DNA of 34,026 nucleotides from Specibacter cremeus (GTDB lineage Bacteria; Actinomycetota; Actinomycetes; Actinomycetales; Micrococcaceae): NCBI RefSeq assembly GCF_003946885.1, contig NZ_RWKQ01000005.1, positions 29,416 to 63,441 of the forward strand, read 5' to 3'. Shown piece by piece: positions 25,391 to 32,122 of this stretch (position 1 is its first letter; each line of letters starts with the position of its first letter). The notes under the pieces were generated by a model. It saw only the letters and a program-made list of their open reading frames with translations, ran no database searches and was not told where the DNA came from. The position numbers and the translations under genes were made by a program.

Positions 25391-25418
25391 CAAGACAAGT
25401 TAAGACGTATATGTCTTG
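25391..25418. promoter_or_regulatory. Inverted repeat in the divergent hydratase/amidohydrolase promoter region
   Basis: CAAGACA (25391-25397) and TGTCTTG (25412-25418) are perfect inverted repeats around 14 bases. A second, overlapping near-palindrome aagacgtatatgtctt lies at 25402-25417. TATGCT at 25425-25430 is a possible -10 for the amidohydrolase. The similarity to the palindrome at 19227-19242 suggests a second GntR operator controlling both directions. Confidence 0.5.
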
Positions 25419-25513
25419 TGGGGCTATGCTACTCACATTGACAGCCACGCAATCCATGTGACGGTGGTCACCCGTCAGATCCAGAGCACTACGAGCCAAG
25501 AGGAAAGCGACGT

Positions 25514-26953
25514 ATGCAGCCACACCGAACCGCAATCAAAGCACGCTGGACCGTAACTTCAGATTCCCCGAAACTCACCGTTCTTGATGGCGCGACAGTC
25601 GTCGTCGACGGTGACAAGATAGCCGCAATCACGCACGAAGAGGTGACACGTGCGGATGAATTCATTCAGATCGACGACGGCGTCTTGATCCCCGGATTCG
25701 TCAACCTGCACAATCACGCGCTGAACGGTCCAACGCTCAAGGGGATCGTCGACGATTACGACCGCACAGGAACATCCGGAAGTTTGATCTACAACCTGTT
25801 GATGCCCCTCGGTGACCTGTCCGCCACAGATATGCCGGAGCAGGACATTCGGGCCATCTTCCGGCTTGCGTTGCTCGACATGCTCAAGAGCGGCACCACG
25901 ACGATGCTCGACATGTGGCGACCCGGGCACCGCATCTTCCTCGATGTGGCACGGGAGTTTGGCGTTCGCGCCTATGGTGCGCCATACGTGCTCTCCTCCC
26001 CGCCCACCGGCGTCAACAGAATCGGCCAACCCACATATGGAAGCGCCGACGGTTCCGATTCAATCGCCAACTTCAAGTCGATCTTCAACGAATACGATGA
26101 GGGTCCGCAGGGCAGGATCCGGGTCGTGCTCGGACCACATGGAACCGACACGTGCAGCGCCGAACTGCTAAGGAGGGTACGCGCGACGGCGGACGAAATG
26201 GGGGTACTGATCACCATCCACGCCGCCCAAAGCCGAGCCGAGGTCAGCGCGATCGAGACCCGCTATGGCATGACCCCCATCGAGTATCTCCAATCCACCG
26301 GAATTGTCGGACCGGACGTCGTCGCTTCCCATTGCGTGTACACGAGCGATCAGGATCTGGACATCCTGCGGGATACTGGCACGTCTGTTGCCAGTTGCCC
26401 AATGACCTTCGCTCGCGGCGGCCTGACAGCGCCATTCCAAAGGTTTTCCGACCACGGCATCCGCACCGGAATTGGCACGGACGGCTACGGCTTCGACTAC
26501 ATCGAGGAACTGCGATCCGCTGGCCTGGTATCCAAACTGCGCATGGAACTCTCACATATCGCGCCGGCGGCACAGTTGTTGCGGGCCGGCACCGAGTCCG
26601 GGGCGTCTGCCCTTGGGCGAGACGATTTAGGCCGAATCCAGGTCGGGGCCAAGGCCGACCTGGTAGCGGTTGACCTGGGTCGGGCCGCACTCCAGCCCAT
26701 TCGGGATCCGATCAAGAACGTGATTTGGTATGCCACGGCATCCGATGTCTCAACTGTCATGGTCGACGGACGCCTGCTCGTTCGAGGCGGGAAGCCCCTT
26801 GGCATCAACGAAAAAGACATCGTTTCGGCCGGAGCCGACGCTACATACCGCCTGTGGGAGCGGGCAGAGCGGTCGGGGATCCGACTCGACTCGGCATCTT
26901 CCCCGATACAACACCAGCCCTACCAAATGGCCGAAGGACACACTCATGGCTGA
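25514..26953 (+). CDS. TRZ/ATZ-type metal-dependent amidohydrolase/deaminase
   Basis: A 479-residue amidohydrolase of the SsnA/atrazine chlorohydrolase/cytosine deaminase-like group. Metal-site residues are visible as PGFVNLHNHA (His66, His68), TIHAAQSRAEV (His236), ASHCVYTSDQD (His273) and GIGTDGYGFD (Asp323); there is no carbamylated-lysine motif, so a single metal is expected. Relatives deaminate or dechlorinate N-heterocycles such as triazines, guanine analogues or creatinine-like rings. The ATG at 25514 has AGAGGA about nine bases upstream. It is the only cluster enzyme on the plus strand and shares a control region with the minus-strand run. It may carry out the first ring-attacking step; this is inference. 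Its end overlaps a following start codon. Confidence 0.87.
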   Translation: MQPHRTAIKARWTVTSDSPKLTVLDGATVVVDGDKIAAITHEEVTRADEFIQIDDGVLIPGFVNLHNHALNGPTLKGIVDDYDRTGTSGSLIYNLLMPLGDLSATDMPEQDIRAIFRLALLDMLKSGTTTMLDMWRPGHRIFLDVAREFGVRAYGAPYVLSSPPTGVNRIGQPTYGSADGSDSIANFKSIFNEYDEGPQGRIRVVLGPHGTDTCSAELLRRVRATADEMGVLITIHAAQSRAEVSAIETRYGMTPIEYLQSTGIVGPDVVASHCVYTSDQDLDILRDTGTSVASCPMTFARGGLTAPFQRFSDHGIRTGIGTDGYGFDYIEELRSAGLVSKLRMELSHIAPAAQLLRAGTESGASALGRDDLGRIQVGAKADLVAVDLGRAALQPIRDPIKNVIWYATASDVSTVMVDGRLLVRGGKPLGINEKDIVSAGADATYRLWERAERSGIRLDSASSPIQHQPYQMAEGHTHG

Positions 26954-26974
26954 CCAGCTGATCCAGGGCTTCGA
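26946..26974 (+). pseudogene. Start of a gene cut off at the island junction
   Basis: ATG at 26946 overlaps the amidohydrolase stop by eight bases, with GAAGGA about eight bases upstream. It opens the frame MADQLIQGFD. At 26975 the sequence changes abruptly into a copy of the oxidoreductase 3' end, in another frame. I read this as the first ten or so codons of a second plus-strand island gene that lost the rest at the recombination point. The product cannot be identified from so few residues. Confidence 0.5.
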
Positions 26975-27127
26975 TCCACCCCGGTCGGCTGTGTCGCCGC
27001 TTACTATCTGGAGACGAACGTCCTGGTCCCGCTCGATTCCACCGCGGACGCCAGCGGCACGCCGACGTCCAAGTCGGTCGTCATCCGGCTGGAGCCGGTC
27101 TCGACAGACTCGACCAGCGGTGATTGA
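26975..27127 (+). pseudogene. Detached 3' end of an FdhF/YdeP-type gene (direct repeat, right copy)
   Basis: Bases 26975-27100 repeat 11479-11604 with 8 substitutions and no gap. Read in the same frame they give STPVGCVAAYYLETNVLVP and TSKSVVIRLEPV, matching the end of the intact oxidoreductase with four amino-acid changes, then run into repeat sequence and stop at 27125-27127. No start codon or upstream part of the gene is present. The open frame and mix of silent and replacement changes fit an allele from a related strain as well as decay after duplication. Confidence 0.9.
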
Positions 27128-27142
27128 GCTCGTAGAAATCAC
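27098..27142. repeat. Degenerate palindromic repeat pair
   Basis: An inverted unit gtctcgacagactcgaccag (from 27098) and a forward unit tgattgagctcgtagaaatc (from 27121) belong to the same repeat family as 11605-11784, with several changes. They follow the right copy of the direct repeat just as the full array follows the left copy. The alpha/beta-hydrolase gene takes its stop codon from this unit. Confidence 0.75.
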
Positions 27143-27999
27143 CGGTCCCAGGGGTTGCGGCCGTCAACCAGCCAGGCCAGCGTGTCCGGCCAGAACGTGC
27201 CCTCGAACCGGCTGTGGAACAGGCTGAAGTGGCCTATTTCCGCCAGCCCGTAGGCGGCGGGATCGAGCTGGACGATCTCCGACGCGCTGTTGGGGCAATA
27301 GGCCAGCGCCCGGGCCATGGCGGTCCTCGTGGCGTAGGGGTCGTCGGTGGCGGCGATGGCCAGCACCGGCGCCGTGAACGCGGCCAGGTGCGCCCGCATG
27401 GCGGCCCGGTCGGCCGGGCCGCCCGCACGGGTGAAGTCGCGACGGCTGCGGGCCCAGTCCAGGGCCACGCCGCGGGGCAGGTCCTCGAGCCAGCCGAGCC
27501 GGCGTCCCGGGAAGTGCCCGCGCAGCACGGCCGCGACGGGCATGAACGCGTGCCAGCGCCACCAGTAGCCGCCCCGGTGCGCCGGGTGGTAATCGGGCCA
27601 GAATGCGTGCTGGGCGCCCACCGTCAACATCCGCGAAAGGTGCGCGGACCGGGCCGCCAGGGTCGTCCCGAACCCGCCGAAGCTGTGCCCCACGACCTGC
27701 ACGGTTCCCGCCCCGGCCCGTTCCAGCGCCCAGCCGAGCACGGCGTCGATGTCCAGCAGCCCCCACTGGTACCAGCGGGCGTCCGGTAGTTTGCCAGCAG
27801 GACGCGAGGCGCCAATGCCGCGGTAGTCGAACGTCACGGCCGTGAACCCGTGCGCGGCCAGGAATGCGGCGTACCGGTGGTAGTAGGCGGCCTTCACGCC
27901 CGTGGCCGGCGCGATGACGACCATGCCGGCACTGTCGGCCGCGTCCGGTTTCCAGCAGTGCCCGTGCAGCACATACCCGTCGGCGCACTGGAACTCCAC
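27139..27999 (-). CDS. Alpha/beta hydrolase
   Basis: A 286-residue hydrolase of the type annotated as predicted alpha/beta hydrolase (COG4757-like). VVIAPATGVKAAYYHRYAAF and VTFDYRGIGAS form the oxyanion side, GHSFGG (104-109, Ser106) is the nucleophile elbow, TDDPYAT gives the likely acid, and EIGHFSLFHS the histidine. The substrate is unknown. The GTG start at 27999 lies five bases after the moeA stop; TTG at 28014, overlapping moeA, is an alternative. The frame stays open far upstream only as a shadow of moeA. It may be cotranscribed with mobA and moeA. Before the island entered, it probably stood next to the oxidoreductase gene. The stop codon is in a repeat unit. Confidence 0.85.
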   Translation of the reverse strand: MEFQCADGYVLHGHCWKPDAADSAGMVVIAPATGVKAAYYHRYAAFLAAHGFTAVTFDYRGIGASRPAGKLPDARWYQWGLLDIDAVLGWALERAGAGTVQVVGHSFGGFGTTLAARSAHLSRMLTVGAQHAFWPDYHPAHRGGYWWRWHAFMPVAAVLRGHFPGRRLGWLEDLPRGVALDWARSRRDFTRAGGPADRAAMRAHLAAFTAPVLAIAATDDPYATRTAMARALAYCPNSASEIVQLDPAAYGLAEIGHFSLFHSRFEGTFWPDTLAWLVDGRNPWDR

Positions 28000-28004
28000 G
28001 GAAC

Positions 28005-29198
28005 CTACGTCCAAGGCAATGCCAGGGATGTCAGCGTCTCCCCCATCTTGGCGCCGTGCGGCGGGACCAGCATGACGCCGTCGGCCGCGGCCAGCCCGCG
28101 CATCATGGCCGAGTCGCTGTGCGCGGTCGGCGACGCCAGCCCGTACACCAGCCGGTATGGCATGATCCGGGTGGGGCCCTGGCGTTCCTTGATCGGCGAT
28201 CCGCACGCCACTTCGCCGGTCGCGGGCATCGGCCTGCTGCCGAGCCGGGCCAGCAGCGGCGCGCCGACGGTCAGGAGCGCGATCATGGCGGCCAGCGGGT
28301 TGCCCGGCAGGCCCAGCAGGAAGCGTCCGTCCGGGAACTCGGCCAGCAGGGTCGGGTGTCCGGGGCGCATGGCGATGGAGTTGATGTGGAACGTCCCGCC
28401 CATCACCGCGATCGCCTCGTGAAGGAAGTCCGCGCTCGAATGGCCCGTGGCCCCGGTGCTGATGATGACGTCGGCGGGGTCCTCCCCGGTGTCCGCCAGC
28501 GCGTCGAGCACCGAATCCAGCGTGTCGGCGGCGCGCCGGCGGCCCACCACGGTGCCCCCCAGTTCGTCGACGACGGCGCCGAGCTGGGGTCCGAACGCGT
28601 CGCGCACCCGGCCCGGCGCGGGGATCCCCGACGTGACGACCTCGTCGCCGGTGAGGACGAGTTTCACCGCGGGTTTGCCGAGCACGGGCAGTTCGTCCAG
28701 CCCGCCGAGGGCGGCCAGCGCGAGGTGGGCGGGGTTCAGCGTCGTGCCCGCCGTGACCAGCACCTCGCCGGCCCTGGCCTCCTGTGCGGCCGGGCGGATG
28801 TGCTGGCCGTTCCTCGGCTCCCCCGGGCGGGCACCGGCGCCGCGCACCAGCACCGGCAGGCCGTCGTCGTCCGTGGACCAGCGCGCGGCCTCGCTGCGCA
28901 GCACGGCCTTCGCCCCGGGGGGCACCAGTCCCCCGGTGACGATCGGGCTGGCGGTGCCGGCGGACAGGCGCGTGCCCGGTTCGGCCAGCACCCACGGCGG
29001 GCTGCCGGCGACGGCCCACCCGTCCATGGCGGCCGACGCGTAGTGCGGCATGTCGTGCAGGGCGGCGACGTCGGCGGCGAGGATGCGGCCCAGGCCCTGT
29101 CGCAACGGCACGGCGTGTGCGGGCAGCGGGTCGGCCACCTCGAACGCGACGGCGCGCGCCTCCTCCCACGTGTGCGGCAGCGTCCGGTCCTCGGGCAC
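28005..29198 (-). CDS. moeA: Molybdopterin molybdenumtransferase MoeA-like protein
   Basis: A 397-residue protein of the MoeA family, which inserts molybdate into adenylylated molybdopterin. YASAAMDGWAVAG (53-65), LVLTGDEVV (180-188) and LPGNPLAAM (297-305) are conserved. The segment DVIISTGATGHSSADFLHEA replaces the more common GGxSxGxxD pattern, so this may be a divergent actinobacterial paralogue. The GTG start at 29198 has CAGGAG seven bases upstream and begins four bases after the mobA stop. Together with mobA it should supply the cofactor for the oxidoreductase at 9283. Confidence 0.88.
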   Translation of the reverse strand: MPEDRTLPHTWEEARAVAFEVADPLPAHAVPLRQGLGRILAADVAALHDMPHYASAAMDGWAVAGSPPWVLAEPGTRLSAGTASPIVTGGLVPPGAKAVLRSEAARWSTDDDGLPVLVRGAGARPGEPRNGQHIRPAAQEARAGEVLVTAGTTLNPAHLALAALGGLDELPVLGKPAVKLVLTGDEVVTSGIPAPGRVRDAFGPQLGAVVDELGGTVVGRRRAADTLDSVLDALADTGEDPADVIISTGATGHSSADFLHEAIAVMGGTFHINSIAMRPGHPTLLAEFPDGRFLLGLPGNPLAAMIALLTVGAPLLARLGSRPMPATGEVACGSPIKERQGPTRIMPYRLVYGLASPTAHSDSAMMRGLAAADGVMLVPPHGAKMGETLTSLALPWT

Positions 29199-29202
29199 CC
29201 GG

Positions 29203-30186
29203 CTACTCCTGGGTCGGGGCGGGCTGCGCGGGCTCCCGGCCCGGTTCCTGCGGGGGCGTTTGGGCTGCGGCGAGCTCCTTGGCCACACGCAGGGCGGCGG
29301 CCATGGCGTCCGCCTCACCGGCCTGTCCGGACGCGGCGGCCAGCCCGGCCGCCAGCCCGGCCACGAACGTGGTCAGCGGCGCGGCGGGGCGCACCACCGC
29401 GTGCGCGGCCACGCCGGCGACGTTGAGCACGGCATGGGTGTCCACGGCCAGGCCGGTCAATTCAAAGGCGTCCAGCAGCTTCGCCAGCCACGCCTCGAGC
29501 ACCTCGTCATTGTCCATGTCCGGTTCCTTCCGCAGCGGTGCGTGTCCGGGCCGGTCCACGCCGAGGCGGCGGGCGTCGGCCCAGGTGTCGACGTCGGCCG
29601 TGCAGCCATCGGGCACGGCACATTTCCTGACCCTCACCCTAGCAACGAGTTGGCGTACGGATGCGTTCTCCAGCCGGTGCGCCGCCCGCGCCGTCGCGAT
29701 CGCCGCCCGCAGCCCGGCCACCGGGTACACGGCCGCCAGCGGCTGGTCGCGGCCGGCGTCGACGGCGATCAGGCCGAGTTCCCCGTCGCTCGCGCCGGCC
29801 AGGGCCTCGGCCAGCCGCGCCACCACTTCCTCGACTCCCGGCATGTCACAGGCGAGCACCAGCACCAACCCGTCCGTCACGCCGAGCGCGTCCAGTCCGG
29901 CCGCGATCCCGGCCGCCGGGCCGGCGAATGGCGGGTCCTCCCGCGCCACCGTGACACCGGCGCGCGCCGACAGGTCCGTCTGCCAGCCAGCCCCAGGTCC
30001 GACGACGACGATGCGCGGCCCGGGTGCCGCCGTCGCCCCTGCACCGGCGAACCGCGCGACGAAACCGTCCGCCGCGGCGACGGTGCGCGCCAGCAGGGTC
30101 TGCCCGCCAACAACGAGCCCGGCCTTCGGCACGCCGTCGAGCCGGCTGGACCGGCCGCCGGCGAGAACCACCGCCACCATGTTCAT
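29203..30186 (-). CDS. mobA: MobA-like guanylyltransferase fused to a DUF6457-like domain
   Basis: A 327-residue protein. Residues 1-215 are a molybdenum cofactor guanylyltransferase: AVVLAGGRSSRLDGVPKAGL (nucleotide loop, Lys21), AGPAAGIAAGL and LACDMPGV (metal-binding Asp114). Residues 224-327 are a small helical domain (DNDEVLEAWLAKLLDAFEL, then VAGVAAHAVVRPAAP) that I recognise as DUF6457-like and that often stands alone next to Moco genes. An in-frame ATG at 29517 opens this domain and has GAAGGA about seven bases upstream, so a separate short product is possible. The main ATG at 30186 has GGAGG ten bases upstream. First gene of mobA-moeA-hydrolase. Confidence 0.87.
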   Translation of the reverse strand: MNMVAVVLAGGRSSRLDGVPKAGLVVGGQTLLARTVAAADGFVARFAGAGATAAPGPRIVVVGPGAGWQTDLSARAGVTVAREDPPFAGPAAGIAAGLDALGVTDGLVLVLACDMPGVEEVVARLAEALAGASDGELGLIAVDAGRDQPLAAVYPVAGLRAAIATARAAHRLENASVRQLVARVRVRKCAVPDGCTADVDTWADARRLGVDRPGHAPLRKEPDMDNDEVLEAWLAKLLDAFELTGLAVDTHAVLNVAGVAAHAVVRPAAPLTTFVAGLAAGLAAASGQAGEADAMAAALRVAKELAAAQTPPQEPGREPAQPAPTQE

Positions 30187-30261
30187 CAGGTCCGTGCCTC
30201 CTTGGGATTCCCTTGATTCCCGATGCTACCGGGCCGGGTCGCCCGCCGGATGCCCAGCGAA

Positions 30262-30290
30262 TTGCCAGCAGGTGAGCGGCGGCATAAACA
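30262..30290 (+). promoter_or_regulatory. Candidate promoter of the MFS exporter gene
   Basis: TTGCCA (30262-30267) and TAAACA (30285-30290) are separated by 17 bases, and the exporter gene starts 45 bp further on. The -10 match is weak. No operator palindrome or adjacent regulator is seen. Confidence 0.35.
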
Positions 30291-30335
30291 GGGAAGGGGC
30301 GTAGTTAATAAGGGCAGGGAAGCGAGGACCCGTTC

Positions 30336-32003
30336 ATGACACATGCGCCCCAAACCACCACCATGCCGGCCGCAGGGCCCGGGGAATCGGTCGCCCGGGC
30401 GGAGCGGCGCGCCATCGTGCTGCTGTTCGTCGGACTGATGCTGACCATGCTGCTGGCCGCCCTCGACCAGACGATCTTCAGCACCGCCCTGCCCACCATC
30501 GTCGGGCAGCTGCACGGCGTCGACCTGATGCTGTGGGTCATCACGATCTACATCCTGGCCTCCACCATCATGCTGCCCATCTACGGGAAGCTGGGCGACC
30601 TGATGGGCCGCAAGAGCCTGTTCCTCGGCGCCATCTCCATCTTCATCGTCGGCTCCATCATCGGCGGATTCGCCCAGGACATGACCTGGCTGATCGTGGG
30701 ACGCGGTGTCCAGGGCATCGGCGGCGGCGGGCAGATGCTGCTGTCCCAGGCGATCATCGCCGACGTCGTGCCGGCCCGGCAACGCGGCCGGTACATGGGC
30801 TTCATGGGCGGCGTGTTCGCGCTGGCCTCCGTGGCCGGGCCGCTGCTGGGAGGCTGGTTCACCGACGGCATCGGGTGGCGGTGGGGTCTGTGGATGAACA
30901 TCCCGCTGGGCATCCTGGCCATCATTTCGGCCGTGCTGTTCCTGCACCTGCCGCACCGTGAGCGCGTGCCCACCCGGGTGGACGTGGCCGGCATGGTGCT
31001 GCTGGCCATCACCTCCACGGCGCTCGTGCTGTTCACCACCTGGGGCGGCACGAAATACGCGTGGGACTCCCCGCCCATCATTGCGCTGATCGCGTGCACG
31101 GTCGTGGCCGGGACGGCGTTCGTGTTCGTGGAACGCATCGCGGAGCATCCCATCATGGGGCTCCACCTGTTCCGGGCGCGCAATTTCAACCTGACGACCG
31201 CGGCCGCCCTGATCACCGGCATCGCGATGTTCGGCACGATCGCCTACCTGCCCACGTACCTGCAGATGGTCACGGGCGCGAACGCCACCCAGGCGGGCCT
31301 GTTGATGATCCCGATGATGGCCGGGCTGCTGGTGACCTCGATCGGCTCCGGCCAGCTCGTGAGCCGGACCGGACGGTACAAATGGCTGCCCATCACCGGC
31401 ATGTTCATCGTCGCCGGGGCGCTGGTCCTGCTCTCCACCATGACGCCCGCACTGCCCGTGTGGGTCATCTGCTGCTACCTTGCCATGATGGGCATCGGGC
31501 TGGGCACGTCCATGCAGCTGCTGGTGTTGATCGTGCAGAACCAGTTCCCCACGTCGCAGGTGGGCATGGCCACGGCCTCGAGCACATACTTCCGGCAGAT
31601 CGGCGCCTCCCTGGGCTCCGCCGTCGTCGGCAGCCTGTTCGCGCACCAACTCACCACGCTGCTGACCGAACGGCTGCCGGCGCAGGCATCGCACGCGTCC
31701 GGCGGCATCAACTCGCTCACCCCGGAGATCGTCCGGAACCTGCCCGGGACCCTGCGCGACATTGTCATCGGCGCCTACAACGACGCCCTGACACCGATCT
31801 TCGTGTACCTGGTGCCCCTGCTGTTGCTCGCCGGCATCCTGCTGTTCTTCATCAAGGAGATCCCGCTGGCCACGACCATCGACCGGAACGGGCCGTTGGA
31901 AGGCACGGCCGCCGCTCCCCGGCATGCGGCGCCCGAGGCGCCGGCCGACGTCGTCGTCCCCGGCACCCCGCGGCACCGCGCCCCGACGCCCGGCGAGGCG
32001 TAA
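30336..32003 (+). CDS. MFS exporter, DHA2 (14-helix) family
   Basis: A 555-residue proton-driven drug exporter of the EmrB/QacA type. LAALDQTIFSTALPTIVGQL is the helix 1 signature, YGKLGDLMGRKSLFLGA the loop 2-3 motif A, and GVFALASVAGPLLGGWFTD the antiporter motif C. About fourteen helices are expected between residues 25 and 515. The C-terminal 40 residues are Pro/Ala-rich and probably cytoplasmic. The ATG at 30336 has CGAGGA about seven bases upstream. Its substrate is unknown and no TetR-type regulator is adjacent in this window. Just past its stop the sequence changes to low-GC DNA leading into the group II intron. Confidence 0.92.
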   Translation: MTHAPQTTTMPAAGPGESVARAERRAIVLLFVGLMLTMLLAALDQTIFSTALPTIVGQLHGVDLMLWVITIYILASTIMLPIYGKLGDLMGRKSLFLGAISIFIVGSIIGGFAQDMTWLIVGRGVQGIGGGGQMLLSQAIIADVVPARQRGRYMGFMGGVFALASVAGPLLGGWFTDGIGWRWGLWMNIPLGILAIISAVLFLHLPHRERVPTRVDVAGMVLLAITSTALVLFTTWGGTKYAWDSPPIIALIACTVVAGTAFVFVERIAEHPIMGLHLFRARNFNLTTAAALITGIAMFGTIAYLPTYLQMVTGANATQAGLLMIPMMAGLLVTSIGSGQLVSRTGRYKWLPITGMFIVAGALVLLSTMTPALPVWVICCYLAMMGIGLGTSMQLLVLIVQNQFPTSQVGMATASSTYFRQIGASLGSAVVGSLFAHQLTTLLTERLPAQASHASGGINSLTPEIVRNLPGTLRDIVIGAYNDALTPIFVYLVPLLLLAGILLFFIKEIPLATTIDRNGPLEGTAAAPRHAAPEAPADVVVPGTPRHRAPTPGEA

Positions 32004-32048
32004 GGGCTCACTGATTATTTAGTTGGTGTGTCGGGTTTTTTGAAGGTC

Positions 32049-32119
32049 GAGTAGCCGGAGGGGATCACACCCTCCGGCCCTCGCAGATCCGTACGTGACA
32101 GTCTCCCGTCATACGGCTC
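32049..32119 (-). other. Group II intron domains V and VI
   Basis: Domain V is 34 nt (minus strand, 32119 to 32086). gagccgta pairs with tacggatc around the catalytic AGC, tgac pairs with gtca, a two-base bulge cg sits in the 3' strand, and a GAGA tetraloop caps the stem. Domain VI follows after three bases: ccggaggg pairs with ccctccgg. An unpaired A in ctactc lies seven bases from the proposed 3' end and is the likely branch point. Confidence 0.85.
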
Positions 32120-32122
32120 TTG

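Noticed and set aside
11479-27100. The flanking direct repeats considered as att sites of an integrase-driven element.
   Set aside because: No integrase, excisionase or conjugation gene is present between them, the target is a protein gene, and the copies differ at 8 of 126 positions; homologous recombination fits better.
28000-29169. Open frame extending the alpha/beta hydrolase across moeA.
   Set aside because: It is moeA read in another frame; the hydrolase domain begins only near 27999.
30186-31976. 596-codon minus-strand frame opposite the MFS exporter.
   Set aside because: Antisense shadow rich in G, Q, H and D with no domain.
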